Source of the DNA: Solea solea
Lineage: Eukaryota; Chordata; Actinopteri; Pleuronectiformes; Soleidae
Length of the DNA stretch: 64,000 bases
Direction of reading: 5' to 3'
NCBI RefSeq assembly: GCF_958295425.1
Contig: NC_081154.1
Coordinates: forward strand, 15,106,938-15,170,937
The position numbers were made by a program, and so were the translations under genes. Below, piece by piece: positions 34,898 to 46,273 of the stretch (the first letter of the stretch is position 1; each line of letters opens with the position of its first letter). A model generated the notes under the pieces. The model saw only the letters and a program-made list of their open reading frames with translations. It had not been told where the DNA came from and made no database searches.

Positions 34898-37800
34898 TAT
34901 GGCTGGGAAGAGCAAGGAGGAGAAGATAAACACATGGTGGAGTGACAACAGGGAGACACTGTGGAAATTTACTTCCACCTGAGCGATGCACAAACTGCCG
35001 AGGAGCAGCAGTTTGTGCAACCCCCAAGCCGCTCGCTGGTGATTGTGGCCAGATGGTGCTAATGCTACAGCTGTATGTATTCTGACCATGGAACGGGACA
35101 GGAAGAAATGCAGCCAGGCCAGAAATGCAGCAGCATGTTGTTTTTGGCAGCGAGAGAGAGAACTCCACTGTTATGATCAAGTCTTAGCAGAATGTAGTGG
35201 CGTGACAAAAATGATTTATGCTGTGAAGTACTACTTTCGGTCGCTTAATTAAAAGAATTAAAAGAATGCGCTCTCCTTTTTTCCCCTCCATGATAATCTA
35301 CCACAGATTATCATCATATTAACTACAATTAAAGGGATAGGTCTTTCTTTTCCTTAATTAACCCAAAGCTTAGCCCATAACAGGCAAGCTTGCACTTGTG
35401 AATATTGTGGCTATGAAAGTAACAGATGAGAACTACAGAATTTATAAATAGAAACATAATTCCAGGCCACTACTCATGCATTAACATAATTCCTAAATAG
35501 AAACTAATGTTCTAGGCCACTCAACCGTGATCATTTCCGCCCTGTAGCAGACAAACCGAGCATTCATATTCTCTGTTGATACTCTATGACGAATGCGCTG
35601 CAGGTTTATCCTGCAGCCTGATCAAAACCGGAACGTCGGGAGGAAAATTATGTCTCACCGTAAATGGAGATGTTGCCACTGATCGCAGGCTCGATATCTT
35701 CCACTGACTCCACCTGCTGGCTGAAGGTCCAGCCTGTGGGTTTGAAGGCCACCAGCTGATCATACTGTGTTGTAAACCGAGCCAGGTGTTGCTGCAGTTT
35801 CTGGGGGAAAAAAAGTGGGGTTACGTGAGGATTTGATGAGCAGATGCATCATATGCTTATGATGTTCTAATAAAACACTGTTACACATACAGCACCACCG
35901 TAAATTATACAGATATTAGGGGTGTAACGATACACGTATTCGTACCGAACCGTCAGGGTACAGGCACTTCCGGGGGGTTACAGAGGTGGACCGCGGTCCA
36001 AAATGTGGACCATTTAGTGTACCATTCCACAGTGTTTTTTTGTTTACTCCTAATTCAACCAACATGTCATAGCTGAGACTTGGGTTTTTGATCTAAAACA
36101 ATTAATGAAAGGTTGACTCATAACTCAGACGGCCTCAGTGAAAACCTAAACTACTTCCACAGCCACAGTACACCAGCCTGTCTGTGCCAAGTTCACCTCA
36201 TCTGTGGTTGAACATATTCAGTGTCATTTTTGAAATATGATTTCAAACTTCAGCCTTAGATACTTGCAGCTTTCACAAAAGGACAACAGGCTATTGGAGG
36301 AACTCTGCAATGGCAATTTAATAACATGGTGGCCTTTTTCTTAAAGCAATGACAATTTCACAGTAGCCTCTGTAACCCTTGTCCCTGTACTTCCTGGTAC
36401 TACACGTTTGTTTGAACATAAACATCTTCAAAGAGAAGAGCCATTGTCTGACTTCAAAGATCCTTCAAGGTCCTTCACATAGAGGAGCAGCTACAGCTCA
36501 AGGGTGATAAATGGTTAGTTTCAGGTATTTTGAAGTGCATTTGTATGGAAAACAGACAAAAATCAGCGCAACTCGCTTTGCCCACCAGATACATCGTGGC
36601 TAAGGTTTTTTGTTTCTTTCTGTCATGTTTCATGTTTTCCTGTTTTATTGTGAAACCTCTCCTCTCCTCTCGTTTCAGATCACTTCACTTCCTGCCCCTG
36701 TGTGTTCTCCCTCCAGTCTTGATCGTCTGCCCCGCCCTCATTAGATTCACCTGTGTCTCGTTGTCTCCCTCCACCTCCTGTGTCTATAAGCTGTGTTCCC
36801 TCTCCCCTCTGTGCCTCCATGTCTAACGGTCCAGCCTTCTTGTCATTTATCGTGACCTGTGTTCCTGTTTCTTTGGACTATCGCCTGTTTACCGACCTCT
36901 GCCTTTTTGGAGTTGTTTGCCTGGATTTGTTTGTACTGATCCAGCCTTCTGAGACAAGTTAAGTGATTTTGTTTTTGATATCTCAACTGTTTTGAGTTGT
37001 GCTTTTGTGCAGTAGCAGTCTTAACACTGAGAGCCTGGAAACCGATATTTATAAACCACTCTCTCTCTCTCTCTCTCTCTCACACACCAAATTCCATAGT
37101 GAAAATCAGCCTTTTTAGTTTGTAGGGACACAGGAGCTGGTGGTCTACCGCTGCATCATCTGGCAAATTTGTGTCACTTCTGAGTCTGAGCACCGAAGCA
37201 ACAAAAATAACACGTTTAAACTTAGTGATGGAGGCAGCAGTGGACCAACAAGTCCTGTTTGCAATGGTGTAAAATCGTTAACTTTCTCTATGGACTTTGG
37301 TGCAGGGAGTGAGTGGTTTACAGTGAAGTGACATCATCTTCAGTTTAAAGCTGGTGGGTATATCTACTTAAGCAGGCACAGATTTTACTATATGAGCCTC
37401 ATAAAACCACCAAACACAAAGAAACCTGAACTTTACCTCAAAGTACTTTGTGGGTAAGAATCATCCCACTGTGAATATTTATCAGTGCATAAACTCTGAA
37501 ACTGCCTATACAAGTCTGATAAGATACAATTGCACTGTAAGCATTGATGGAATAGAATCCATTTTATCCTCCGGAGGACTCAGGCTCTCAGTAGAATCTG
37601 TGTCCTCGCATCAGAAAATGAGACCACTGCACTTACATTGAAGGAGATCTGCATCATGGGCAGCACGTGGACTTGGGCCGCCTTCCAGTCGGTGGTGATG
37701 CGCTGTTTGATTTCCTCCGACTCCAGACAACACATTGTGTTGTATTTGTCTCTCGAGAGGCACACTTTAGAGCCCAGGACGTCTGCCAGTGCTAAAAATG

Positions 37801-40800
37801 AAGCAGAACAGGGTTAATCAGAGCTGAGGACTCGGCCATATTTTATTATAAGATAGTACACACTTAAAATTGTTACCACCACTCAAAATGTCTACAATCT
37901 ACCACAGAATTTAGAGTTCATGTTCAGTTTTAGACAAACTGCAGCATGTGAGGAAATGATACAATATGTCTTATTTCACAGTTACAGTTCTGATATCACA
38001 CAAAATTAAGTAAAAATGTTGTGTGTTCTTCAGCTTCATTTAAATAACACAAACTCAAATAATGAGGGTACACTGACAATGAGTAAATATGAATCTATCT
38101 TTAAAAAAATGTGTTTGGAGATTTGCATCCATACATTCTATAGCTGCTCGTCAAGTACAAACCCAACCTGTGACCATTTGTGTACATGTTAATAGTGTAA
38201 TCTGAAACAAAAGGGCAGCACAATGAGGGAAATGTGTAATCCATCTGGACTTTTAAAGTACAATAACCACTGGCGCATACTTGTTTTTGTTCTCCAGCAT
38301 TCAGTTTGATTCCCTCAACCTGCCCCTGGACAACACATGTAGTTAATACATGTTAATACAGTCAACACAATTAGTTAATGGTCGTAATTTGGCATATTTA
38401 CATGTTGATCATTAATGTGCAATCTCCCTTAATATATAGTTACACACCTTTTATTTATATTACATAGGGAAAATTATTAATTTGACTAATAACTTCATTG
38501 TAGCGTATTTTAATCCCAGCAGCCTTTATTTTACAGCTACCAGTGTTGGGCACCTTACTTTAAAAAGTAATTAGTGATAGTTACTTGTTGCTTCTCCCAA
38601 AAAGAGTTAGTAACTGAGTTACTGCATTGTAAAAAGTAACTAGTTACCGGGGAAAGTAATTGCAATGTGTTACCTTTTTAAAGTTTAAATATGTCAAAGA
38701 AATGGGATCCCCCCTATGTTCAATTAGTCATAATAATAAAACTGAATAATATTAAATATGTTAAAAATTAAATGGAAATAAAAGAATAAATTAACAAAAA
38801 ACATTGTACACTAATCTACACTATTTAAATGTTGCTGAGGGACAATGTGAGACAAGACAGCCATTTAATACATTAATGTAAATATTATCATTACTATGTT
38901 TAGAATAGAACATTGAAACAACACGTTTTAGAAATGTTATTGAAATGCCATTTGTAACATCGTTTATTATAAAGCAACAACGTGTACCTTGTACACGTGT
39001 ACATATACTCTTTGTGAATCAATGGTACAGTCATGCAGATAATTCAATCAGCTGGGCTTTTTTTTTTTAAACCACAGTTGATTAGAGAATGAATAAATGT
39101 TGTTCTCTCTATGTGAGGTCAATGTTATTTTCTCTGGAGCACTTCACTGCAGGAGCACACTATTACCCGTGTGTATCAACAGAGGACTGATTGCTTTCAC
39201 ACGAGGACAACACAGAGAACAAATCAAAAATGTTCCAATCCCGTTTCGCTGAAAGACATATCCGATGACCTTTCAGAGGGAGGAAAGGTCAGGTGGTGAT
39301 TTGAGGCTGCGGGAGGAATCCACTCATCGCAGCATTAGTTTCACAAACACATTTACTTTGTGTCCATCACATTGTGGCACATGCCTTACCTTGTTACACA
39401 AGCATATCACCATTCCCAGAATTTAATGAAAGAAATTACCATGTCATTTTCAGTTATATAATTAGCCGTCAAACAAACGTCTCCCATCACTCTGCCTAAT
39501 TATCGGACTGATGTTGAATGATGTGCAAGACAAAACTTTTTCAGTGCTCAATCATTATTCTACACTATATGTAATCATTAATGACAACGCACATCCTTCT
39601 CATGGCAGACAAGCACTAAAAGATGCTATATGTAAGATTTTTATGATATTAAGTCATAAAATGACTGATGTGTTGGATTAATGAAGCCTTTAAAAGTGGC
39701 CACATGGTGGCGTAGTTGTTCGCCCTGTTGCCTTGAAGCAAAAAGACCCAGGTTTGCGACCCCTTTGAAGCAAGGGCCTTTCTGGTACTATGCTAGTGAA
39801 AATGCACGCCATAGAAAGCCTTGTTGGATTTTGGTGGTTTTCAGTGTATTTGGAGCCAGGAAGTCTGGCCGTAGGTCTGCACATCAAAAGCCATTCCTAC
39901 CCCCTGAGATTAACATTTACAAAGCCACCACTAGCACTTTCCTGCCCCTCACTGCCTTCACACCATCCTTTTCACACCCCAAACGTCCTCCAGACAGGCA
40001 CTACTGAAATATGCATCCATTGTCCCATTCAAATCTCTCTCACACAATCTCATTGGCTGAATCACCTTCTCCAAACAACCTCCCCTTAATGGTTTTAAAG
40101 AAATGTAACTTTTTATCCTAAAATCAGAACTTTTACTCCAGAATACAGGAAGCTTCTCCGCGGTTGTTTGTGCACGAACACAGTGTAATATTCGGGTACC
40201 ATAGCAGCTTCTTATGTCCGTGTTTTGCACAACCACACATATATTTGCATAAACACTGAACACTTACCCAAAAACACCTTCTCTTTCCCCACAGAGTAGG
40301 AACCACATACCACGAGTGTCCGTGGGTTGAGCGTCACCAGCTCAAAGGCAGTGTTCGCTGCAAAGTTGACGACCTCTTGTTGTCGTGGGAAGGTGTACTC
40401 GGGACTGCAGTAGCTGCAGAGAAGAGAGATCACACTGAACATGTGAGTTTGCTCAGGGTTTCTGTGTCGCTGTAACCGAGTGAGGTGGACACAGTTCAAC
40501 CAAACTAGAAGTACATGTGAATTATGGGCAGTTTAATGTCATTTCTACTACGAGGGGTCTCTGAGTAACAAGAGACCCAATTTGATGGTGATGGGAAGCA
40601 GCGCGGGATCATGGGAATTGTTGTCCAGTTTGGAGTAAACAGAATGATGTAATTAAAAGGCAACCAAAATTAAACAGTGTGAAATACTGATCTCTATAGA
40701 GTGCTGGAAATGTTTTGGCCAATATAAGTTGGCCAAAAAGCACTACTTAACAAAATATACAAGATAAGCCAGACGGATTTTTTGAAATATTAATGCAGAC

Positions 40801-43800
40801 ATTTTACATATAATATCTTTACTGGCACAAATCTCTTTTTTGAGTAATAGATTTTTTCTTTTTCTTAGTTTAATTGTTTCAGTTACAATCCAGCCTTTAT
40901 AGGAGGTACTGACGTGGTGTCCAGGTAGAGCGTCTGCACCCTGCAGCTGAGTAACTCGGGGTAAGTTTCCATCGATGGATCCGCTCTGAAGTCGCCGGTG
41001 TGGAGGACAGTCTGTCCATCAGGCAGGAAGAACAGCAGCATGGCAGCTCCTGGACAACTAAAATAACAGGCACAGATTAGAGGTAAAGCTGGTGACCCTG
41101 TGCTGGGTCAGGGCTTCTTGCTGGGCTTCTGCATGATGATTGGAGGAACTGTGTGAAAGGTGGAACCAGTTTTTGACTGACAGTTTTGCAGAAACATCCA
41201 TGACAGCTGAGCCTTTTCTGCCTCAGGCCTGTGTGGATTTTGCAAGGGAAGTCTTTAGACAACTAGCAACTTTAATTTATACATATACATTGTAAATAAA
41301 AACACTATTATAGCATTTCAGTTTTACATAATTTATCGTGTTGTTCATAGAAGAAAAACTGATTTCTTGGACGTCTGCCATGATGTTTTAGCATCTCAGT
41401 CGACATTTCACAGCGCAGTGCTTCCTTCTCACAAACTGTGTGGCCGCTAATAAGCAGATGATCACGACTCATTGGGCGACTCACTGGTTGGCCTCCAGGA
41501 GGATGACGCTGACTCCTTCCACAGTCACCTGTGTGTTCATGGGGAGGACGTGGACATACTGCTCGGCCACCTTCAGTTTGCTTTTCACCAGGTTGCCTGT
41601 AATCTGACCACAAGAGGCGGACGTTAGTCAACTCACATCTTTTGTTTTTTATCTTTTAATTTAGCAGCAACCACTAGCAGGGAAAAAAACCAAAATGCAA
41701 GATAAGATGTTGGAGCATCACAGTTCCATCATCCTTGATTGAGATTGTGAACATGCGTTTCACTGTTTGACTCTCTGAGGGTTTCAGAATCACTGCAGCT
41801 GTTGTATTGCTTACCATTTGCAAATCAAACTGCCCCTTGACACAAAACATAATCCAACAATACTCCCACACACAAGCTCCACTGTGATTTTGATCCATTT
41901 GACAGGAGACCTTACATCACCACAGCTAAACTCCTTTTCCCTAATATTTTTGATTCTGCACACCATCTAATGTGCCGTTAGTTTCACAGTTGTATGCTGT
42001 TTAATATCCTAGGTAGATGCAAACAAATTATACACCCAATGGAAACAAGCAATGTAAAGTCTAAATTCTTCAATTTGGTCAGTATATTACGTAACAAATA
42101 TATCTTAATTTGGTTGCAGGTTTTTCACAGAGACAAAGTTAAAAGGAAATATTAAGTGAGACCCAGACACATTTAAATTTCCTGAATACAAAGTGTTTTC
42201 TGCACAACTGTGTCATAAAATAGGTCTTCACATTTCCATCAGTGCCAATGTCGTCAGAGCCCCAAGCAAATTGGTATTCACAGCTGCCAGCTGCAAGTGA
42301 AATTGTCATTACTCTCCGTCAACACAGTGCAGTGAGATAACAAATGGAGCAAACATTAACTCCATGAATTTTGTGCCAAAGAGCAGACATGGAGGTTTTT
42401 AATGAGCTGTAAATAAATAGGATTTTCCGAAAAGGACACAACAAAGGTTTTTAGAACCTTCGAAAGAAGCACATTTCAGGTCTCTGTGAGGGAGACAGCA
42501 TCTCCTGTCAACGGGAACGCCAAGTCCCAAAATGGATAACTCCTTATTACTTCTACTTCAGTATAAGTGGAAAACATGAGGCCAAGTAACGCGATACAAT
42601 GAGGTATGGGATGCCATGAAGATTTGATGTCTTCATGGCATCCCTGGACAATTTAATTTCAATTCATGACAAAATAATAGTAAAGATCCGCTTTACATTT
42701 TTAAAGTTCTAAACCATACAGATTCATGAGAAATATTTTTTGCATCAGAGATGGGATACACATTTTTGAAAGTGAAAAACAGGAACCTTAAGATTAAAAC
42801 CACAAGGTCCAGGAATGACAGGAAGAGTTGCAGGCTCCCCCTTGTGGCAATAAATTACTAGTAGTCGACAGCATTTTCATGTCACTTGTGTATATTCCTC
42901 CCGATAATGGAAATTCACCACCTTTCACATATCGTGGGTGCAATAAATCATATATAATCCCATAACTAGATACTTCATGTCCCTGTGGGATTTCATACTG
43001 GACTCAGTGGTGCTGCACTTATCACAATAACTAACTAAATAAATAAATAAATAAGCTAACTAGATGCAACACAAACAGTGCAAACCTCAGCCAAGGCCAC
43101 TCAATTTCTGTACTAGCATCAAAATGTAATACTTTCTTTTGTTATACTGCTCAAAGAAAAGAAAAACTACAACTGATGGGAGGGCACATATTTTACAATA
43201 TGACTTACTTTGTTACAGTAGATTGGAAGGGTGGAGTTCTTGGTCAACCCTCCGTAGTGGTCCGAGTGGAAATGTGTGAGGAAGTAGGCAGCGATGCCCT
43301 CAATCTCTCCGTACTGAAAAGCATCTATTACAAACTTTGTCCCTGAAGAAAAGTTAACAAATATTTTTCTTAGACGACAGATACAAAAGTGCTGAACCGT
43401 CAGATTCATACAGAAAATCACTGACCTGGGATCTTCTTGTAGAAAGGACAACGTGGTAACTGAACTTCCCCATTAGCGTCCACCCTGTTCCTTCTACTTC
43501 TCCATCCACTGCTCCAACCACTCCTTGCTCCTCCCCGAGTGCTTACTGCATTGCTGCTTCCTACAGTCGCTGTTCCCTGTGAGGTATTTGTGGTTGTGTC
43601 AGCCCTACTTTTCCTCTGGCCGTCTCTCCTTGGTCGTCTGTGTCCTGAGTTCTCACGGCGCATTGGAGTTGAAACAGGGTTTAGCTCATTTGGTCCACTC
43701 TCAGCCCCTTTCTCCTTCACTTTCAGGGGTTTGAGGCCAAAAAACACTCCAATGTCTGTCTGCTTCAGACCAGAAGCCTGAGCGGCTTTGCTTTGGCCCT

Positions 43801-45756
43801 TCTGTGGTGTCATAGTTTGAGATTTTTGGGGAGTTGAGGTTTGAGCTGCAGGTACTTGATGAGAATTTGTGTGAGGCTGCTCTAACTGAATGGTCTCGTT
43901 CAAGTTTCTTAAATCCAGGCTATCAGAGCTGAGGAGATTTTCTCTCAGGCGCTCTAAAACAATACTTTGTGGAGACTGAATGCTAGTTTTACATGGACTA
44001 ACTGCACTGGCAGCTTCATTCTGAGTGGAACCTGCTCTGCGTTCAGCAGCAGCTGGCTGATCAGTGGGTGCTAATGAGGGAACTGGCTCCAGCTGGATGT
44101 TGGAGGATGACAGGTCCTCTTTATTGGTTTCGAAATTATCTATAAATTCAGTTAGCAGCTCATCTTCACTTGAAAAGCCATCACTAAGCAGTATCACTGA
44201 CTTATCATTATCATTATCATTATCATTATCATCAAATTCATATGCACCACCATTAAAAAGTTGTTTCCTACACTCACTCTTACTATCTTCAGCTTGTGGA
44301 GGTAACTCAGAAAGAGGTGAGTATGATATGAAATCATCATTTTCAGGATGAGGCTCACATTTTGAAGAACCATCACAACCTTGTCCTCCACTGACTTCCT
44401 CTGGCTCTGTTTTACTTTCTTGGGATGCTCTGACAGGCTTGTTGCGTTTAGTAGAGGACGACCAGCCTTTCTTTTTCTTTAAATCCTCCGGGCCAGGAGA
44501 GCGCAGCAACAGAAGTCCATTTGTGAGTTTAGACGGAGGTGTTCTGGTGTTATTGCTGTTATGAGGGGATAAGACAGAAGGACTGACAGCCCTGTCCTGT
44601 GAATTATCTAACACTAAGTCATCCACCTCATTTTTTATCAATCCAGGCAGATGACTAAAGCTCGACTCTCCATTGTTCTCAGCCTGCTGAGACAGACTGA
44701 GGAGGGCTGCGTCACCATTTGCTCTGCTGTGGGCAAGGAGCGTGTGGTTAAAATTCTTGTAATGGTTTGGAATGGTAGAAGAACACTGTAGGCCATCTGG
44801 ACATTCTGTATGAACACACACAACAATACAAAAATGACACCTACTACAATCAGGTACTACATAAGTACATAAGTGGAGGATAAAGCAGTAGACGACGGAT
44901 GGCTATTGATATCATGTAAATGCAGGTGGGTTCAGGTAAAAATATATGTTTTGGTATCGGTTCTTAGTAAATTGGCAGATCGTATATGCCAACTAACCAT
45001 AACTATCATCTCAAAATCACAGTGCATCAACTAATACAGATAACTATTCTGCTCTTATAAGGAAGAAACAAATGGCAGTTGAACTTGTTGAACTTTGATA
45101 CCTAACCTTTCTGACTTGATGACAGCGGTAGACATACTGTACATGTGCAACCTTCACTCCCATTCTGATCACACAATATCTCTCTTTACATCCTGAAGCA
45201 TATATGTGATATTTCTAGTGTCTGAATATATGCTTTTGTTTTTATGATAACCGATCGAGTGATTTTGACAAGTGTATCAATCAACAATGTGTGTATCAAT
45301 CAACTTTGTCGATGAATTGTGGATGTCTGTACCTGTGCATTTGTCCCTGGGGATGTCAACACATTCAGCAACATGCCATCTCTGACTCTGCACCACCAAG
45401 GCTGAAAGGGGAACCTGACACATGGGACAGAAGTCTACAGAGGACAGTCCCTCTGCAGCACCACTGACTGTGTGGACTGCCTCCTCACAGGAAGCTGATG
45501 ACTCTATAGGAAGAGTGAATTTCTCTGAGTTGCTGTGTCCATCTTTAACCAAAGTACTTTCTTCAACTTTCGTCCCTTTTTCAGTCCGTTCAAATGTCTC
45601 GACAGAGACAACAGTGTCTCTCCTGCAGGCTTTTCTGAGGGTGCATCTTCTTTTACTAACAGTTCTAACACCAGGCAGCTGTTCCGGTGTCTTCTTTCTC
45701 TTTCCGAGAGATTTATATTCCCAAATGTCATTTTCAGTGTCGTCCTTTAGTGACAT
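34150..45756 (-). CDS. dclre1a: DCLRE1A / SNM1A DNA cross-link repair nuclease, complete, 9 exons
   Basis: Minus-strand exons: 45756-45333, 44805-43426, 43342-43209, 41603-41485, 41057-40914, 40413-40268, 37791-37637, 35800-35659 and 34316-34150. All phases close, giving about 936 aa (human 1040). The protein is a nuclear 5'-3' exonuclease acting on interstrand crosslinks. A UBZ4-type ubiquitin-binding zinc finger has C110, C113, H128 and C132. A long disordered region carries a DN-rich repeat (about 332-343), a SUMO-interaction-like VILLSDG with following acidic residues (about 345-357), and a PIP box QTDIGVFF (490-497) for PCNA. From about 600 comes the metallo-beta-lactamase/beta-CASP nuclease: HFHSDH (625-630), [31 protein letters not shown], and the C-terminal [10 protein letters not shown]. 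The ATG at 45756 is the first in the open frame. The shorter length falls in the variable middle, not the catalytic part. Exon 4 uses the acceptor that keeps ITGNLV, as in human. Confidence 0.96.
34317..35658 (-). other. dclre1a intron 8 (1.3 kb) containing a CAG/CTG repeat
   Basis: No exon was seen. It holds the (CAG)15 tract described separately and otherwise unremarkable sequence. Confidence 0.7.
34851..34895. repeat. Uninterrupted (CAG)15 trinucleotide repeat
   Basis: Fifteen perfect CAG units lie on the plus strand (CTG in the dclre1a transcript), inside dclre1a intron 8. Shadow open frames give poly-Ser, poly-Ala/Val or poly-Leu/Cys and are not genes. Confidence 0.97.
35917..36010. mobile_element. 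hAT-like element end (GGGGTGTAACGATACA type)
   Basis: TTAGGGGTGTAACGATACACGTATTCGTACCGAACCGT is a widespread fish DNA-transposon terminus. The opposite end was not located, so this is probably a truncated copy. Confidence 0.5.
36620..36990 (+). repeat. Interspersed repeat related to 25365-25565
   Basis: A pyrimidine-rich stretch runs from TGTCATGTTTCATG through CCCTCATTAGATTCACCTGTG, CTGTGTCTATAAGC (a TATA-like motif) and TTCTTGTCATTTATCGTGACC to GCCTGGATTTGT. The TATA-like box suggests an LTR or retroposon promoter. Class not determined. Confidence 0.45.
38540..38700. mobile_element. DNA-transposon fragment (CAGTGTTGGGCA / AAAGTAACTAGTTAC type)
   Basis: CCAGTGTTGGGCACCTTACTTTAAAAAGTAATTAG, then repeated AGTTACT and AAAAAGTAACTAGTTAC. 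This is a common teleost nonautonomous element. Only one terminus is clear. Confidence 0.55.
39695..39790. repeat. Fragment of common fish interspersed repeat
   Basis: GGCCACATGGTGGCGTAGTT, CCCTGTTGCCTTGAAGCAAAAAGACCCAGGTTTGCGACCCC is the reverse-orientation counterpart of the GCGCCACCATGCCGCCC end at about 50940-51015. Confidence 0.5.
41604..43208 (-). other. dclre1a intron 3 (1.6 kb)
   Basis: No exon was seen. One short perfect hairpin (42608-42644, 14-bp stem GGGATGCCATGAAG, 9-nt loop) and a short AAATAAAT run near 43036-43053 are the only structured parts. Confidence 0.6.
44208..44234 (-). repeat. dclre1a: In-frame hexanucleotide repeat coding Asp-Asn dipeptides in dclre1a
   Basis: TTATCA units on the plus strand read GATAATGATAAT on the gene strand, giving (DN)n at about residues 332-343. 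The unit is 6 bp, so expansion or contraction keeps frame. Confidence 0.9.
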
Positions 45757-46273
45757 TTGGGGGAAAGGGAGTAACTTCCCCGATGTGACCCAGCGTCCTC
45801 CTCAAGACCTCGGTTATTACACAGTTGATCTTTGATACCATCCCGCGGTTACAAAACAATGATAAACCTTACCGTATTCGAACAGCTGATCGATGATTTG
45901 ATATAATAACGATGCTAAAGTTGTTTCTTAGACTTAAATATTAAAATAAGATGTATTTTCCATTCAACTTGCTGTGTTATCCAGTAAGAACATGTTAGGA
46001 CCTGGTGCCAGTTATCTACTACCGCCACAGTGCTGCGATGAGTAAAATCAACTACAGAAACACAGCAGCACTTTCCGCACACCTCGAAAAAAACATTTGC
46101 ATAGTTGTTCAAAGTGAATAAGCATAGAACCCGCCGACACATTTTAACTTGTAATTAAAAAATCATGAATATAATTTAAAAATGAGAAACAATTGCCTTT
46201 TGAATTATATCATTTATCGGCGTGAATCGTTGTTGTGCATTTACCTAACCGGTTCCTGTTTGTTGTTTTCAAC
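45757..46273. promoter_or_regulatory. Head-to-head dclre1a / nhlrc2 intergenic region, probable bidirectional promoter
   Basis: The 517 bp separates the two start codons. DCLRE1A and NHLRC2 are also adjacent and divergent in human. No TATA box is obvious. The nhlrc2 start sits in AACATGGCGTCC, which matches the YY1-type AANATGGCG element often found over start codons of housekeeping genes. Transcription starts are not visible. Confidence 0.55.

Larger units (their letters stand above)
35801..37636 (-). other. dclre1a intron 7 with transposon and repeat insertions
   Basis: It contains a GGGGTGTAACGATACA-type element end (35917-36010) and an interspersed repeat (36620-36990), then a (CT)n run at about 37060-37081. 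No exon was seen. Confidence 0.6.
37792..40267 (-). other. dclre1a intron 6 (2.5 kb)
   Basis: No exon was seen. It contains a DNA-transposon fragment (38540-38700) and a fish repeat fragment (39695-39790). Confidence 0.6.

Noticed and set aside
34796..35180. Open frames with poly-Cys or poly-Leu tails
   Set aside because: Readings of the (CAG)15 repeat.
42608..42644. 14-bp hairpin GGGATGCCATGAAG in dclre1a intron 3
   Set aside because: Perfect but short; recorded in the intron entry, not strong enough for a separate claim.
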